Assembly (NCBI GenBank): GCA_963969495.1
Contig: OZ018317.1
Span: forward strand, 219,174,691-219,238,690
DNA from: Ceratothoa steindachneri
Lineage: Eukaryota > Arthropoda > Malacostraca > Isopoda > Cymothoidae
Length of the DNA stretch: 64,000 nucleotides
Direction: 5' to 3'
The notes under the pieces are model-generated. The model did no database searches. It was not told the DNA's origin and was given only the letters and a program-made list of their open reading frames with translations. Each line of letters opens with the position of its first letter. The stretch's first letter is position 1. Shown here in pieces: positions 11,151-25,320 of this stretch. The position numbers were made by a program, and so were the translations under genes.

Positions 11151-12270
11151 TCGACTTTCTGGTTTCGTCTCTTGTGCAAATGCCACCCATGGTCTGGATA
11201 ATATCCCGCACTGCTTCCGTAAATTCCATATCATGGCACATAGTCTGTTTTAGCTAAAGAATGTTATTTGTGAAGCTTTCTTCCCCAGCCAGTATTTACT
11301 TAAGGTATTTTTTATTTGCTGAAGGCTTATGCTGTCGCATGGGAATGTGGAGCAATTTTGATGAACGAAGAGAGGAGGGCGTATGAGAAAGAAGTGTCTT
11401 CAATGTCAGTCTCTTTGTCGTGAGCATTAACGGCGCTGCTTCGGTGCTGCCAGAAGATGCGCAGGCAATGCACTACAACAGGCTCTGGTCTGCATCTCTA
11501 GACATGCTGAAATGCGCAACTTTCCATTTTATTTGATCTATACTAATGTCGATAACTTCTGCTGTGGTGTCACGCATCATACATAACAAAATATTTTGCT
11601 TAGTAGGACTCGCTTACACGTAATGGAATTTCACCGATTCATCGGTTTTGAATTCAACCAACACCTCACCTGGAGGTACCTTTTTGATCATTAAAGTATC
11701 ATGTACCCACGCCATGGAGATTTTTTACTTTATGGCGCTCTACATGTCTGATGTTTATAGAGCTACCCTAATCATCTTCACAGCTCCTTTGTTCGCTCAA
11801 AACGACTACAGACACAGGATTTAATCATTTGCATAACATTATTTATTTCAGACTGTAGGTTCGATTCACCACGTTGTTGTACAATAGGTTAATGTTTCAT
11901 TCCTCACTTCCATATGGATAGCCTTGGTTGACAAACATTATATGATGCGCTGATTCAGTGTTCCCCCTAGTCACAACCGGCTGTCATTTCGCCAATGGAG
12001 AATCTTCTCGTGCTTATGATAACGAGGGAGGCCGAATATGTTCTAGACCTTTCAGGTTCAGTGCTAAGAACCTTATTGGATAGTTTGCTTTAAATTTTGG
12101 TGGAATGCGACTATGGAAGAGGATCATAGGTTAGCGACGAGCTGCTTCCAGTGAATGTGTCCGAGAACTTTCAGATCGTTTGGAAACAGTGGCTGTATGG
12201 TTGACGACGACGATGGATGAATCGGCCTAGGGGTCTCCATTTCTTTAGGTAAAGCTGAAGGTTAGGGGGA
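11150..12270. other. No feature recognised
   Basis: About 1.1 kb without a convincing reading frame, tandem repeat or RNA-like structure on either strand. Composition is unremarkable. Confidence 0.4.
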
Positions 12271-12279
12271 GGGGGAGTT

Positions 12280-12520
12280 GGAGTCCTCGTGGATAGGGTC
12301 AAGGATGTTGAAGTGCAGGTCCGATGGACCCCTTATCTGGGATGCTACGCTCTCCGCCCGATTCAGACTTCCATTTATTGACAAGGTTCTTACCAGCGCA
12401 GGCCCTTCCGACCTCGACATTAAACTCGACCTAAACAACGGATTTTACCATATCCCTATTGTATAACGCGCCCGGTACCACTTCGGATTCTCGGTACAGG
12501 CCGCCGCTTCAGGCTCAGGT
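12280..12520 (+). pseudogene. LTR-retrotransposon reverse transcriptase fragment
   Basis: The peptide DKVLTSAGPS...IKLDLNNGFYHIPI followed in frame, after a stop, by RARYHFGFSVQ matches the RT block in which the first catalytic Asp sits (F-x-x-L-D-L-x-x-G-F-x-x-I) and the following Y/F-F-G-F block. The rest of the polymerase, including the Y-x-D-D box, is not found nearby, so this is a short relic of a gypsy-type or related polymerase. Confidence 0.6.
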
Positions 12521-12529
12521 GAGTTTCAA

Positions 12530-14500
12530 TGGTGGGACAGAGTTATTTTTTGTTTGACGTTGTAGGTTGGTAAGCTTGTAAGACAAGCAAGCACAAGCGG
12601 ATCCATTTGGCTACGTGACATACAAAGCGATGTGCAATGAGCTTTTAAGTAGCTCAAATAGCAGGGTGAGAAAGACTGTGAATTTGGTCGAAAACATGCT
12701 GGCGGTAAAAAAAAGGAACAGGAAAAAGGGCGAGGAAAGTCAGGCAAGGAAAAATCCACCAGCATGCGAATGGAAGGACTGTTAAAAGTTAGATTTCTCG
12801 ACGACAAGTTGAGAAATTCAGGATTGAAAAGTTACTGGCGACGAACGAAAAAGTTGCGTGTTCGAAATTGACGAGATGTGAAAAAGCGCGTCTGTTACGA
12901 CGTTTGAAGAACCAGGAACATAACTAATATCACTCTTAGTTTAAGAATGAAATCCAAATCACGGGAATCAATTGCGAATGCACTGAATAATTGCAACGTA
13001 CAGAGACTGTACCAAACAATGCCTTGTGATCCATAAGGATAGGCAAATCTCGCCCTTCCAAATATTGGCGGAATTGGCACACAGCGAGTTAAACACTGAG
13101 CACTTGTCCTGAGAACGTACTATACCTCTATTGAGAATCAGAAAGAGAGCGAGAGAAGAAAGCGAGAGGTTACAAGAGTCATATACCGGCTGCAATGTTG
13201 CACCGACATAAGTGGATGATGCGTCTGAGGTGACGCTGATAGGAGCACTAGGGGAAGGATAGGTGAAGCAAACAACGGCGAAAATATCCTATTTGGTGCG
13301 ATAAAGTGATTCGTACGACTCTGAAGACCAAAAGAGAAGAGTTCGTTTTAGTCTTTGACAGCAGTGTTGAGTGGTCGCATGATTTTAGCACTATAAAAAA
13401 TGAATCTGTGGTATAAAATAACCATACCACAGAACCAACGAAATTGCTCGAGCTTAGAAAGTCGAAGAAAATCCAGAAAAACAGTAACTTTATCGACGGG
13501 ATGATGAATTCAGCCCGGCGAAACGGTATCCAAGAAAAGTTTCAAGACACCGAAAGTACACTTATAAGTGGTGATTACGATACTATACTCTTCTGAACGA
13601 GCAAAAACCTGAAGCAAGCAAGATAAATGTTCATCTAAATATGAGGATGCTATCAGGACGTCGCTTATATGTATATGTACATAGCAAACGACGTAAGGGT
13701 GACTCCTCAGAACCTAACCCATGAAGCGTTGGAGGATCTGACGAAAGCACGAATCAGATCCAGACGAGAAAAGATCGAGCAACCGAAGAGAGAAGAGCTG
13801 AAATTAGATAAATACAGCAAAGGATATCATTGGATTTCATTTAAGCATTCAAAACACTGTAAACGCCTAATGCCATGAAATCGCTGGGTGTAGCCTTCGG
13901 TAGACGTGAATTGGAGAGTCCAAATGTGAGTTAGATGGGCGAGATATACCGGCATCCAACAAGTACATAGTCTGACCTCTTTGATTTCAGACAGTGTTGA
14001 AAGTTCAGCAAACAAATAATGAAACTCAGAATCTCTTAGTACACTGAAGTTTATATATCGAGTCTCCCAGCAACAACTTCACTAAATTCAAACTTAAAGA
14101 ACTCATTCAAGTGTAATTGGATATAAGTATGCAACAATTATTATGTATTCTTTATTATATGTAATTTTTTTTTACAACAGAACTATAATAATAGTATTAC
14201 TACAATAAAAAAACTAAAATAGTAACTCAAAAATTTGCTTGCCAACTGGTCCCGACAAAAGATAATGTCTAGAAAAAATCATAATTATATACCTTTATTG
14301 AAATAAATTATCAATATATCCACGTTATCAGACACATACAGCCCTTAATCGCGTCTTAAAGAAACTAATACATTTTCTGATATCAGATAGCGTTATGTTA
14401 TATCATGCAAGAAGATATGTTTTCACTAACTTAGAATTTTAAGGCTCGTTCTATAGAATAGGTAGGCCTCTGGCACCAAATTGTAGGATTTAATAGGAAA
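12530..14500. other. No gene recognised; AT-rich, decayed
   Basis: Short frames such as 13669-13878 (a charged peptide rich in Lys, Arg and Glu) cannot be tied to a family. The portion after 14050 is strongly AT-rich. No inverted repeats or RNA genes were evident by eye. Confidence 0.35.
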
Positions 14501-14503
14501 TGA

Positions 14504-14508
<5 letters not shown>

Positions 14509-14577
<69 letters not shown>
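14509..14577. repeat. (TA)n microsatellite
   Basis: Uninterrupted TA repeat of about 70 bp. Confidence 0.97.
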
Positions 14578-14581
<4 letters not shown>

Positions 14582-14873
14582 CTGTACAAATATAGGCAAG
14601 CGGTCGTTAGAGTGGTGCGAAAACACAGATATCAAAGAAGACTACCTGGACAAATACGAGGACCACACACAAACAAACATACGTGTGTTGGGAACAATTA
14701 TCAGCATCTGAAAAAATATAGGCTTTGTCCAGAGAAATTTCCCAGAGATCTGCAACGAGCAAATCCCTATAATACAGCTAAATCTGTGGGAAATATGTAG
14801 GCACAAGAGGTACACACAGCTGTCGGAAATAACGGACACACTACGAACAAGTGAAGGTCTCGCCCCATGGAGA

Positions 14874-16800
<1,927 letters not shown>

Positions 16801-16869
16801 TCTCATGGGTTACTATTGCTTAGAATCACTATTCCTTATTCATTAACTCAATTCATTCCCTTAGTAGCG

Positions 16870-17100
16870 TTACGGAATCCCGTTTACTCGCCTAAGTCCG
16901 GCCACCCTTAGACTTGATACTTCGCGTAAAACAGTAAGCCAACATACACATTGACCGAAAAGAACTCGAGACGTTTTCCCTTGCCCCCTTTTGAAGTCCA
17001 ATTTAAGAATAAAGTTATATTTTATTTGCCTTCAAAGTTCTTTACTTACCCCGATTACCGAATCACCTTCGGTAAGCCCAGCCTAACGCATAACCCTCGT
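16870..17100 (+). repeat. LTR-like repeat, copy A (polyadenylation region)
   Basis: Shares ordered blocks with 23,430-23,740: ...AATACTTCGCGT..., CTTGCCCC, AGAATAAAGT, CTTTACTTACC/CTTTACCTTG, and CCTTCGGTTAGCC/CTTCGGTAAGCC. AATAAA lies inside the shared part. It stands directly upstream of the gypsy gag, where a 5' LTR or leader is expected, so an LTR R-U5 region is the most likely reading. The U3 part is not identifiable. Confidence 0.55.
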
Positions 17101-17264
17101 GAGAAATTGTAAAAAGTGAACAGAGGCGTAAAGTAGGCCCACTGCCTAAAGTCCTCGTCCCTCGTCGAGTGCATTAACAACGACGACTCTTCAATACATG
17201 CCCTTATAATTACCGGCCACGCCCCCAACACCGGTAACGACGCAGCAGTAGCTGGTTAGTTCAG

Positions 17265-18032
17265 AATCGTGGAAGCACAATTCCACATTTCAAAGATAAC
17301 CAGAGAAGACACCAAAATTCTTCCATACTCTTGCAGCACTACCAGCGGAAACAGTCGATCGTATCCCTGCCGCAGTTCTTTCATCGCAGAAATATACACA
17401 ACTGAGAACTGAAGTTATCAGCTTATTTGAAAGGACTAAACCCGAATTATTCGAGAAATTGATAGTTTCATCTCCACTCCACGGACGACCATCGGTGAAA
17501 CTTGAAGATTTAAGGAAGACGGCGCTCCAAGTCGGCGTTGGTGAAGATTCTATTGAGACATAAATTCGTTCAATCTCTACCTCCGAGCATTGCTCCGATC
17601 ATCGCGACGCAGAAGGAATTGACTCTCACGCAGATAGGAAAATTGGCGGACGAACTAATGCCGTTTTATAAACCTCAATATGGTCATGTAAGTAACAATA
17701 ACATTTGTTCTATTCGCGAAGATAGTGCTAGTGATTACAATAGGCAGTGCGATAATTTGAATCGTAATATGAAATACGCGAAGGATATGCGGTCAATGCC
17801 CAGTGGCGCATACACTGGCACGAATAAATTTACAAATAAGCGTAATGATAGCATACCGCTAGGACTTAAACCGTTTCGTAGCGACCAGAAATATTTAGTA
17901 TGTCGTGCCCATTTATATTTTGGTCCAGAGGCGAAACATTGCAAACCGTGGTGCAAATGGCCTAAACGGGGAGAAAATATAGAAATTCTACCATCATCTA
18001 GACCGTTATCTCCTATTTCCTCGGACAACTAG
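17265..18032 (+). pseudogene. gypsy gag with atypical C/H knuckle
   Basis: Two frames join at about 17540: the first reads ISKITREDTKFFH...LPAETVDRIPAAV, LFERTKPELFEKL; the second LPPSIAPIIATQKELTLTQIGKLADEL, then CRAHLYFGPEAKHCKPWCKW at the C-terminus. That C-x2-H-x8-C-x3-C arrangement replaces the classical CCHC knuckle and is characteristic of a gag group common in arthropod gypsy elements. Gag forms the intracellular particle that packages element RNA. A single frameshift separates the halves. Confidence 0.8.
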
Positions 18033-18062
18033 TAAGGCGCTGAAATTAATGCGACGACTGAT

Positions 18063-18175
18063 ATGCCAATGTTAATCCCTGTCGCTATTAAATTAAATGG
18101 AAAGAAAGGCCAATTCCTTATAGATACTGGCGCAGGCGTCTCTATTATTCCCATCAACCTCGTACCTTCAATTGG
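18063..18175 (+). pseudogene. gypsy aspartic protease fragment
   Basis: The peptide begins MPMLIPVAIKLNG and carries FLIDTGAGVSIIP, the active-site D-T-G-A loop of retropepsins. A further piece near 18190-18240 reads ADITSPILGADIL, the hydrophobic ILGxDxL block. The segment between them is shortened and shifted, so the protease is incomplete. In active elements it cleaves Gag-Pol. Confidence 0.8.
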
Positions 18176-18419
18176 ATGTTCGTAGTTGCAGACATAACAT
18201 CACCCATTCTAGGAGCAGATATTCTCGCTCATTACGATCTTTTGATAGACTGTGGTCAAGGCATTCTAGTAGACAAATGCTCCAAGTTCTAAAATTAAAC
18301 AATCAGAAGTCCCGTAGTCTCAATAATTATCAATAACCTTTCACACAGCCCCGAAAAATACAAGTCAGTGGTTCAGAAATACAACGCAATATGCAACCCC
18401 AAACAAGTAAACGTCGTTA

Positions 18420-19276
18420 TTTCTCCACAAAATTCAGTTGTTTCATACCATTGAGACAGGAAGTTCACCACCAACTTTTGCTTGCTCAAGACCCATTTCT
18501 ATAGAAAAGTTTCAATTTTCCAAAGCAACTTTTGCTTCTCTATTGAAAGAAGGCGCAGTGAGGCCTTCAAAATTATCATGGACATCACCGATACACATGG
18601 TGCAAAAGAAAGATTCAAAAGAATACAGAGTGGTAGGTGATTTTCGCTCGCTTAACGCGATCACCAAGCCCGATCGTTATCCTCTCCCTAGAATTCAATC
18701 ATAGCTAATCATCTTCACGGCAAAACAATTTTTTCTTGTCTCGACCTAATTAGAGTGCACCATCAAATCCCAATGAATAAAGCAGACATATAAAAAACCG
18801 CTGTCATAACTACATTTGGACTTTGGGAATATTTAAGACTCCCATTTGGCTTGAAGAATGCCAGCTGTACTTTTCAACGCCATTTGGACAGTATATTCCG
18901 TGATTTGGAATGTGTATTCGTCTACATCGACGACATTCTTATATTTTCCGAAGACGAAGAAAAACACGTCGAGGATTTAGAAAAGGTACTTAAAATTTCA
19001 GCAGAAAACGGACTTCGTGTTTTGATAGAAAAATGCGAGTTCATGAGAAGGGAAAGTGAATTCTTAGGACATCATATCTCAGACTCGGGAATAAAACCAC
19101 CACTCCCCCAAAATTCAGAAATCTCTAATATGCTGTTACCGACCGACTACAAAGAATTACGCCAATACCTAGGCATGTTAGGTTACTATCGAATAAATAT
19201 GACTAATTTCGCTGCAATTGCCGCTCCGCTTACGGAATTGGCACGTATGCAACCAAAGGCACGAGAACTTATATAG
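18420..19276 (+). pseudogene. gypsy reverse transcriptase
   Basis: Frame 18438-18704 gives the N-terminal blocks (EGAVRPSKLSWTSPIHMVQKK, YRVVGDFRSLNAITKPDRYP). After a frame break, 18851-19276 gives KNASCTFQRHLDSIFRDL, VYIDDILIFS with the catalytic Y-I-D-D at 18922-18933, and the thumb/connection blocks EFLGHHIS and LRQYLGMLGYYR. The palm segment at 18705-18850 carries multiple stops. Strong match to Ty3/gypsy RT; inactive. Confidence 0.9.
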
Positions 19277-19279
19277 AAT

Positions 19280-19800
19280 GATGCCGCACGCAAAGCATTC
19301 CACAACACGAAGGCAGCCATGGTAGAATCAATCACGCTAAAACATACCTTCCCGAATGATTCTCCGTATCAGTTGGTGACTGATAATTCCCAATATACGG
19401 TGGGTGCTGCTCTTCATCAAATGGTGAATGGTTTCCTTAACCTATAGCCTTTTACTAGAGCAAATTGAGCAAGACACAGCAAGTTTATTCAACATATGAT
19501 CTCGAACTTTTGACAGCATACTTAGTAGACATACACTTCCGACACATGATCGAAGGTCGATAGGTAACTCTGTGCATGGATCATAAACCACTTATTTCCG
19601 CTTTCTTATCACCGCTACGTGCGAAAACTGAGAAACAGCAAAAAAAATGGACAGTAATATTAGAGTACATCAACAACATAGCATACATCCAAGGAGAAAA
19701 TAACGTAATTGCTGACTGCCTGTCGAGAAACGTCAACGCAGTCCTGATAGACCCCCTTGACTCTCAAACATTGGCAGTAGAAAAAGCGAGAGATGGCTAA
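19280..19800 (+). pseudogene. gypsy RNase H domain
   Basis: Begins with a stop after ARELI and continues NDAARKAFHNTK, YQLVTDNSQYTVGAALHQ (first catalytic Asp in VTDNS), then shifts to MDHKPLISAF and ends with VIADCLSRNVNAV, the D/ADxLSR block at the end of gypsy RNase H. Two stops and a frame change make it nonfunctional. Confidence 0.85.
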
Positions 19801-19929
19801 GTTGAGAAATTCCAATGTAAACTTAAGCCATTTCCATTTCCCGAGAATATTACCCTCTGGTGTGATGTTTCCTATAAATATCCCAGACCGTTCGTTCCTT
19901 CGGTTTGCAGAAATACCATTTTTAGCCAA

Positions 19930-20592
19930 CTGCATAATTTATCACATCCCAGCATCAAAGGGTCCTTTAAATTAATTAAAACTAGATATTTCTGGTCAAA
20001 TATGGACAGGGATATACTCTCACGGATGCGAGAAGGCATGTCATGTCAATTTGCAAAAACAAATCGACACACGAAATCCCCAGTTCTCCCCATCAATGTT
20101 ACAACGTCGAGATTTGAAACCGTACACATAGATACCATTGGACCCCTTCCTCAGTGTATACCTCATGGTCAATCTTACCTGTCTAATAATTGCTATATGC
20201 TCTCATGCATTGACAGAGCGACTAGATGGATAGAAGCAATACCGATTCCCGATTTAAGTGCGGCGACGGTAGCTTTGTCCTTCTTAGACGGCTGGATTTC
20301 CCGCTTTGGAGTCCCTCTGTACGTGATTACCGATCGAGGAACGCAGTTCGAGTCCGAACTTTTTAAGGAACTCTCGACCTTCGTTGGTATTCATCGTCTG
20401 AGAACAACAGCCTATAGGCCATTCACGAACGTACTAGTAGAAAGGGCACATCGTACTTTGAAGACTTCCATTATGGCACGTAAACAAGGCTGGATAATGG
20501 CCCTTCCAATTGTTCTATTGGCAATCAGATCATTGCCCAATGAATCCGGGTTTTCCCCCATTTACCGCTGTCACAGGTACCACGCTTCTTAA
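19930..20592 (+). pseudogene. gypsy integrase, catalytic core
   Basis: CQFAKTNRHTKSP is the end of the zinc-binding region. The DDE core reads VHIDTIGPLP (first D), YVITDRGTQFES (second D) and NVLVERAHRTLK (E), with the spacing of retroviral-type integrases. The upstream HH half of the zinc finger is eroded near 19930-20000. All three acidic residues are retained although neighbouring domains are broken. Confidence 0.88.
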
Positions 20593-20639
20593 TCACTTCC
20601 TCATCATCTAAAAGTAATTCAAAATATGTGACTGAATTA

Positions 20640-21126
20640 GCGAAGACAATGGCACAGATATATTTCGCTCAAATGTCTCAAGGAAATTTATATGCGAAAA
20701 AAAAGTGTTCGTTTCTAACGAATTGTGCAACGCTATGCATGTTTGGGTACGTGTCGATCGTATAAGAACGCTGTTAGAAGCGCCATATGCTGGTCCATTC
20801 AAGGTTATCACTCAAAACAACAAAGTGCTCGAAATAGAACCCCCTCATGGACATGCTGAAACTGTATCAATATACAGACTAAACCTGTTAGAACGCCACA
20901 AATAAATCATAATTCTGTAAATAAGTATAACTATTCCGGCAATGGCCATATCTCTGTAAATATCCCCGACGATATAAGTGATAGTAAAATTAATGAAGAT
21001 ATTTCAATAGAGAATTGCGAATTTAATGTGAAAAATCTAACAATTAATGATAATACTACAAATGTGTGTTCACGTTCTGGTAGGCGAATAAAGTTTGCAA
21101 GAAATCCGTGCTATCATTATTTTTAA
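20640..21126 (+). pseudogene. gypsy integrase C-terminal region
   Basis: HVWVRVDRIRTLLEAPYAGPF followed by ...KVLEIEPPHGHAETVSIYRLN corresponds to the SH3-like C-terminal integrase part (V-W-V-R...L...Y-x-G-P-(Y/F)-x-V...V-S-I-D-R-L-K). After a stop at about 20905 a further short frame ends with SGRRIKFARNP. No chromodomain is visible. Confidence 0.75.
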
Positions 21127-21410
21127 AGCATGCTGTGTACCGATAGACTCATTGTGAACTAATAACCAAATGCATTTTATTCTGTATTTCCTTATGTTAT
21201 CAAGGTGTAAGTATATAAATAAGAGTGTAGAATATGGTTTGTTAACGCACACAAATATAAAGTACACATCCGTTTGTACAACTATATTATCTGAGTCGAA
21301 CTGGAAAATCCAGAACTTTGCTTGTATATATGTGTAAAAATGTTTATTAGTACATGATATGTATATATTTTATATTATAGATACTAACTATCTCTCTCAG
21401 GGGGAAGTCA

Positions 21411-22160
21411 TGTGGTGCACACAATATGTGGACACACAAACCCATGAAGTAGTAATGTGTACACTTAGCCAATGTAAACAAATTTATGTGTGTGAAACGA
21501 AACAAAAAGAAACTCAAATGAAACATTGTAACATGTAACAGGATATTTTAGAACCATTCCCATTTTGATTTCCCGAAAAGACCAAAGTCGCGGTGAAAAG
21601 GTAAACTGGAAATGAGACTAATTATTCTGTGGTTACAAAAGGGAACCTTAAAATGGATTAGCTCGATCGTAACGACACTCGGTGAGCATCAAATTACAAC
21701 CACAATATTATATTTTTATTTTTGTTAAGGAAGACGAAAAAAAGTCTTTGACCAAATTTCATCATTTCAGTAAATTTTCCCACAAGAGAAAAGGTTTTTA
21801 AAAGTATTGTATATGTATATATATATGTATGTTTGTAAATGTGTCCAAGTATAAAACGAGCAAACCGAGGAGGAAAGAGGATCATTCGAGACAAATTTCG
21901 AGGAGCAGTTTCACATATCGCTCGCGGGTCATACCAATCAAGTCATTTACTCCGCATTAGGAGATAGCATTTACGCAACTGATCTCATATCAAGACGAGT
22001 CTTATTCATTCATCGTACCAAAGCACGAACATTAAGAGAGTTGTATTTAAGCATCATCAAAGATAAGCTCGTGAAATCGATAATCAATCTAATTCGAACT
22101 CCTCCCCCATTTGCTACCCAAAGCCACTAAATAAATAGAACTGCAGTCTTCTTGTTTTCA
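21411..22160 (+). repeat. Candidate 3' LTR of the gypsy element
   Basis: Follows a purine tract AGGGGGAAGTCA and starts TGTGGTGCAC. It contains a TATA-like GTATAAAACG near 21849 and an AATAAATAG polyadenylation-like signal near 22128, the order expected for U3-R-U5. The matching 5' LTR was not found upstream of 17240, so the right border is uncertain. Confidence 0.5.
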
Positions 22161-23430
22161 TCACCATTTTACTCGAAGGCAAAATCATATCAGAATTTCT
22201 GCTCATCGCTTATCATTACCTTTTTGAGTCAGGTAATAATTTCTCGAAACGTTATCGTATCACCCAAATCCGGTTTAACGATCAACATTTCGCGAAAATC
22301 TTATGGGGAGCGCAATAACAAAGAGGATAAAAAACGAGGTGGAATATAAACATATCTGGTGACCAATGAAGAGATCCTTTCATTATCCCCCCCCCTCCCT
22401 CCGATAAGGGTGATATATAAATTTGAATCCAATTTCCTAAAGTTCCTTTAAGGCAGTCCTCCATTTTAGCTCCGTTTTCTCTCTACTTTTTTAATGGAAA
22501 CTTCGCCATCTTAAAAGCAAAATTTTCTTTCTCTAATCTAATCTTCATTTATATTCTCAATCATAACCTTATTTACGAAATTATCTTGCAGTAGTCATTC
22601 AAAGTATAATAATCTATCATAAGAAGCTTTATTGTTATACATATATTTTTTAATGAACTTTTTACCCTTTTCGACGGACTTAATTTTTTTTCATTCCAAA
22701 TTTCATACTCATTAATACACACCTACAAACAATTGAATACATAGATGCAGTGATGTGTTTTCCCTGGGGTGTTAAAAGTCCAGTTAATATGACGCCACCA
22801 GCAGATTGATTTGACTCCAATTTGATCTTGGTTGAATAGCAGGATGATGTAATAGGTAGGCTACTGACACCATATGGCAGAATTCAATAGGCCCAGCGAA
22901 AACCTCCACAAAATGAACGCGCGTCGGTCTCATTAAATCCCAGCATATTCCACACATATACAATATGTCTAAAATGGGAATAAGGAAATGAAAATGTATT
23001 GATTAATTTGCATCTATGAATTTGAATACAAAAAATAAGGAATGTAAATATATTTGTTAATGTATAAATATAGAAGACAAGTGACCGTTGGGAGTGAGCG
23101 CGGGACACACGAATGTACGAACGCGTGAAAGGTCAGAGACACCTATGTCAATAAGACAGCGCATAAACAATCATTTCGCGCTTCATAATAGATTTATCGA
23201 AAGACGGACGTCTACAAAGCACCTGGGTGAATACACCCGTTGACCGAAAGGCATTTTATCACAAAGCTACGACAAGCGTTTCCTATTATATAGATAAAAC
23301 TTTGAATATGTAAGTAATCTGACATACACAGCTTTAGGGTGGAGAACAATGAAACTTGACAACTGAAGCTCATCTCACAACAATTCTAGGCCACGCCATC
23401 TAGAAAATAAGCATATATATATAGTAGGAG
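22160..23430. other. No gene recognised
   Basis: AT-rich sequence with short frames only. The segment 22781-22850 matches 26,420-26,490 (listed separately). Confidence 0.35.
22781..22850. repeat. Short dispersed repeat, copy A
   Basis: CAGATTGATTTGACTCCAAT followed by TTGATCTTGGTTGAATAGCA is nearly repeated at 26,440-26,480. Direct orientation. With the 23,820/26,510 pair it brackets the minus-strand gypsy relic, consistent with LTR or leader remnants of that element. Confidence 0.6.
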
Positions 23431-23740
23431 CAGATCAGTTAGAATGATGATAGTATTGTTAGGATTATTAGATTACTATTGTTAAGAAGATTATCTCGTT
23501 CACTTTCCCCCTTTTAAATTCACCGAGTCTTGTCCGTCCAGAATTTAATACTTCGCGTTGAATATACATAGACTGCGATCCGCCCGCAAAGTAACTTCTT
23601 GACGTGCCGCTTGCCCCGTTAATAGGCAAATATTAGAATAAAGTATATTTTTGCAACGTCCTTCTTTACCTTGATTTACCCTTAACCCTTCGGTTAGCCG
23701 CTCCAAAATAAGAACACAGTTAAAAAATCATCTTTGGAGT
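23430..23740 (+). repeat. LTR-like repeat, copy B
   Basis: Counterpart of 16,870-17,100, with the shared TACTTCGCGT, CTTGCCCC, AGAATAAAGTATAT and CCTTCGGTTAGCC blocks. It contains an AATAAA signal. Divergence is high, so these are probably related elements rather than the two LTRs of one insertion. Confidence 0.5.
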
Positions 23741-23978
23741 CAGTCAGATACATAATTCCCCTTCACCATATACTTACTGGTCACCCCTATAAACTGGTGC
23801 CGGTATAAACTTCTCCCCTTCCCCTATAGATGACTGGACCAAGCGTTCTCTTGATGTAGAGATAACAAGAACTTCAGTTCTTCATAGTTTCTTTTAGATA
23901 GAGTGATGAGGTTGAAATTGCATGCAGATAATTATATCGTTATCTTGCTCGCTTAATTTATCGTATAATGATTTGGTT

Positions 23979-24227
23979 TCATCGCCATGCACTTGCAAGA
24001 TTGCCAAAAGAATATATCTGAACTGATTTGGCATTCCGAGATAAGCAATTTGCAACTACATTATATTCGCCAATTATGTTGCTGCATGTCTGTTTAGCAA
24101 GCAACGGTGAAGACAAAGCAGAGTCTAAAGGCTTATGATCTCTGCATAAAGTGACTTGACGGCTTTCAATCATGTATCTGAAATGGGGCAGAGAAAAATG
24201 CAACTGCCAAGGACAACCATTGACCAT
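23979..24227 (-). pseudogene. gypsy RNase H fragment (second element)
   Basis: FRYMIESRQVTLCRDHKPLDSAL then EYNVVANCLSRNAKSVQIYS matches the R-H-F-R-x-x-(I/L)-E-G-R-x-x-x-x-x-T-D-H-K-P-L and A-D-x-L-S-R blocks of the gypsy RNase H. It has an internal deletion and Asp-to-Arg and Asp-to-Asn changes relative to those blocks. RT remnants lie between 24.2 and 24.95 kb in broken frames. Confidence 0.8.
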
Positions 24228-24983
24228 TTAATGAAGAGCAACCGCCACAGTCAATTGAAAACTCTCTGTGTCTAGATGGTATGGTAGATCATTTGGCAAT
24301 GGTGTTTTAAAGTCATGGATTTTAACAACGCTTCTTTTGTGGCATCGTGAGATTCAAGTGCACCATCATTCCATACTAAATCACGGTATTTGGGTTCTAA
24401 ACGAACTAGTTCAGTTAAAGGGACAACATTACAGGCAAAAAATCGAAATCATTTTACGATAACAACCTACCACACCAAGATATATACGTAGTAATTTATA
24501 GGAGCATTTCTTTGATTTATGTAACCTTACGTGCTGGGAGGGGGGAGGGGGGCATAGACCTGCAGCAAATATCTAGTGGCCTAAGAAATCAATTTCATCC
24601 TTAAGTAAATTTACATTTGTCTAATGAAATTCTCAATTTGTTCTGCTCTAAAATTTAACAAACTTTGTCGTCAATGGGGAAATAAATTGTTCATATGTCG
24701 TTGGAATATTGTGCAAATTGCGTTCATGAAACCAAAAGGCATAAAATAAAACTAGAAAGAAACCAAAAGCTGTTGTTACATTAGCCCTCTCTATATATCA
24801 ATAGGGTTCATTGGTATCCGGTGATATACCAGAACTAAGTCTATACGACTGAAGCGTACCTTACCATGGACAGTATTAAGCGAGCGAAAATCTCCTACTG
24901 CTCGGTTCTCTCTGGGAGTTTTCTTTTCTACAATATGAATGGGAAAATTATACTTATATTGGGTGGAAGGTGAGAAAAGTTAT

Positions 24984-25320
24984 TTAATTTATCACTAATG
25001 CATTCTGTCGGTGTACTTTTGCGACTAAACTCGTTTCGTTATCAATTACCACACCAAGGCAAGAATCTACCAGAAGTTCAAAAGGTCCTAAAAACTCTAC
25101 ACCTAATAGTGGTGAAGTCGTATCTGCCACAATGAAAATCAATCTAAACGAACGGTGTAAAGTTGGAATTGAAACGTATAAATAAAAGTCACCATAAAAT
25201 GTAGTAGATTCACCATTAGTAGTATAAATGTATATAGTAGACTGATTCATCTTACAAAATTCAGATAATTTTAGCGGCACCATTGGCACAATTGCACCAG
25301 TATCCATTAAAAAATCCTGC
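24984..25320 (-). pseudogene. gypsy protease (second element)
   Basis: Reads FLMDTGAIVPMVPLKLSEF, the retropepsin D-T-G-A active site, then IYIYTTNGESTTFYGDFYL and IFIVADTTSPLLGVEFLGPF, the A-D-x-x-x-P-L/I-L-G-x-(E/D)-F-L block of gypsy proteases. This is the best preserved part of the element, about 107 codons without a stop. The gag knuckle lies just upstream (25,336-25,560) but is scrambled. Confidence 0.85.

Larger units (their letters stand above)
17240..21130 (+). mobile_element. Ty3/gypsy retrotransposon, internal region
   Basis: Plus-strand order gag, protease, reverse transcriptase, RNase H, integrase as in Ty3/gypsy (Metaviridae-type) transposons. Several stops and frameshifts break the polyprotein, yet each enzymatic domain is recognisable. 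No envelope gene is seen. The frame closes near 21125 with the C-terminal peptide SGRRIKF, commonly found at the end of such pol proteins. A 3' LTR candidate begins at 21411 after a polypurine-like AGGGGGAAG. The parts are annotated individually. Confidence 0.9.
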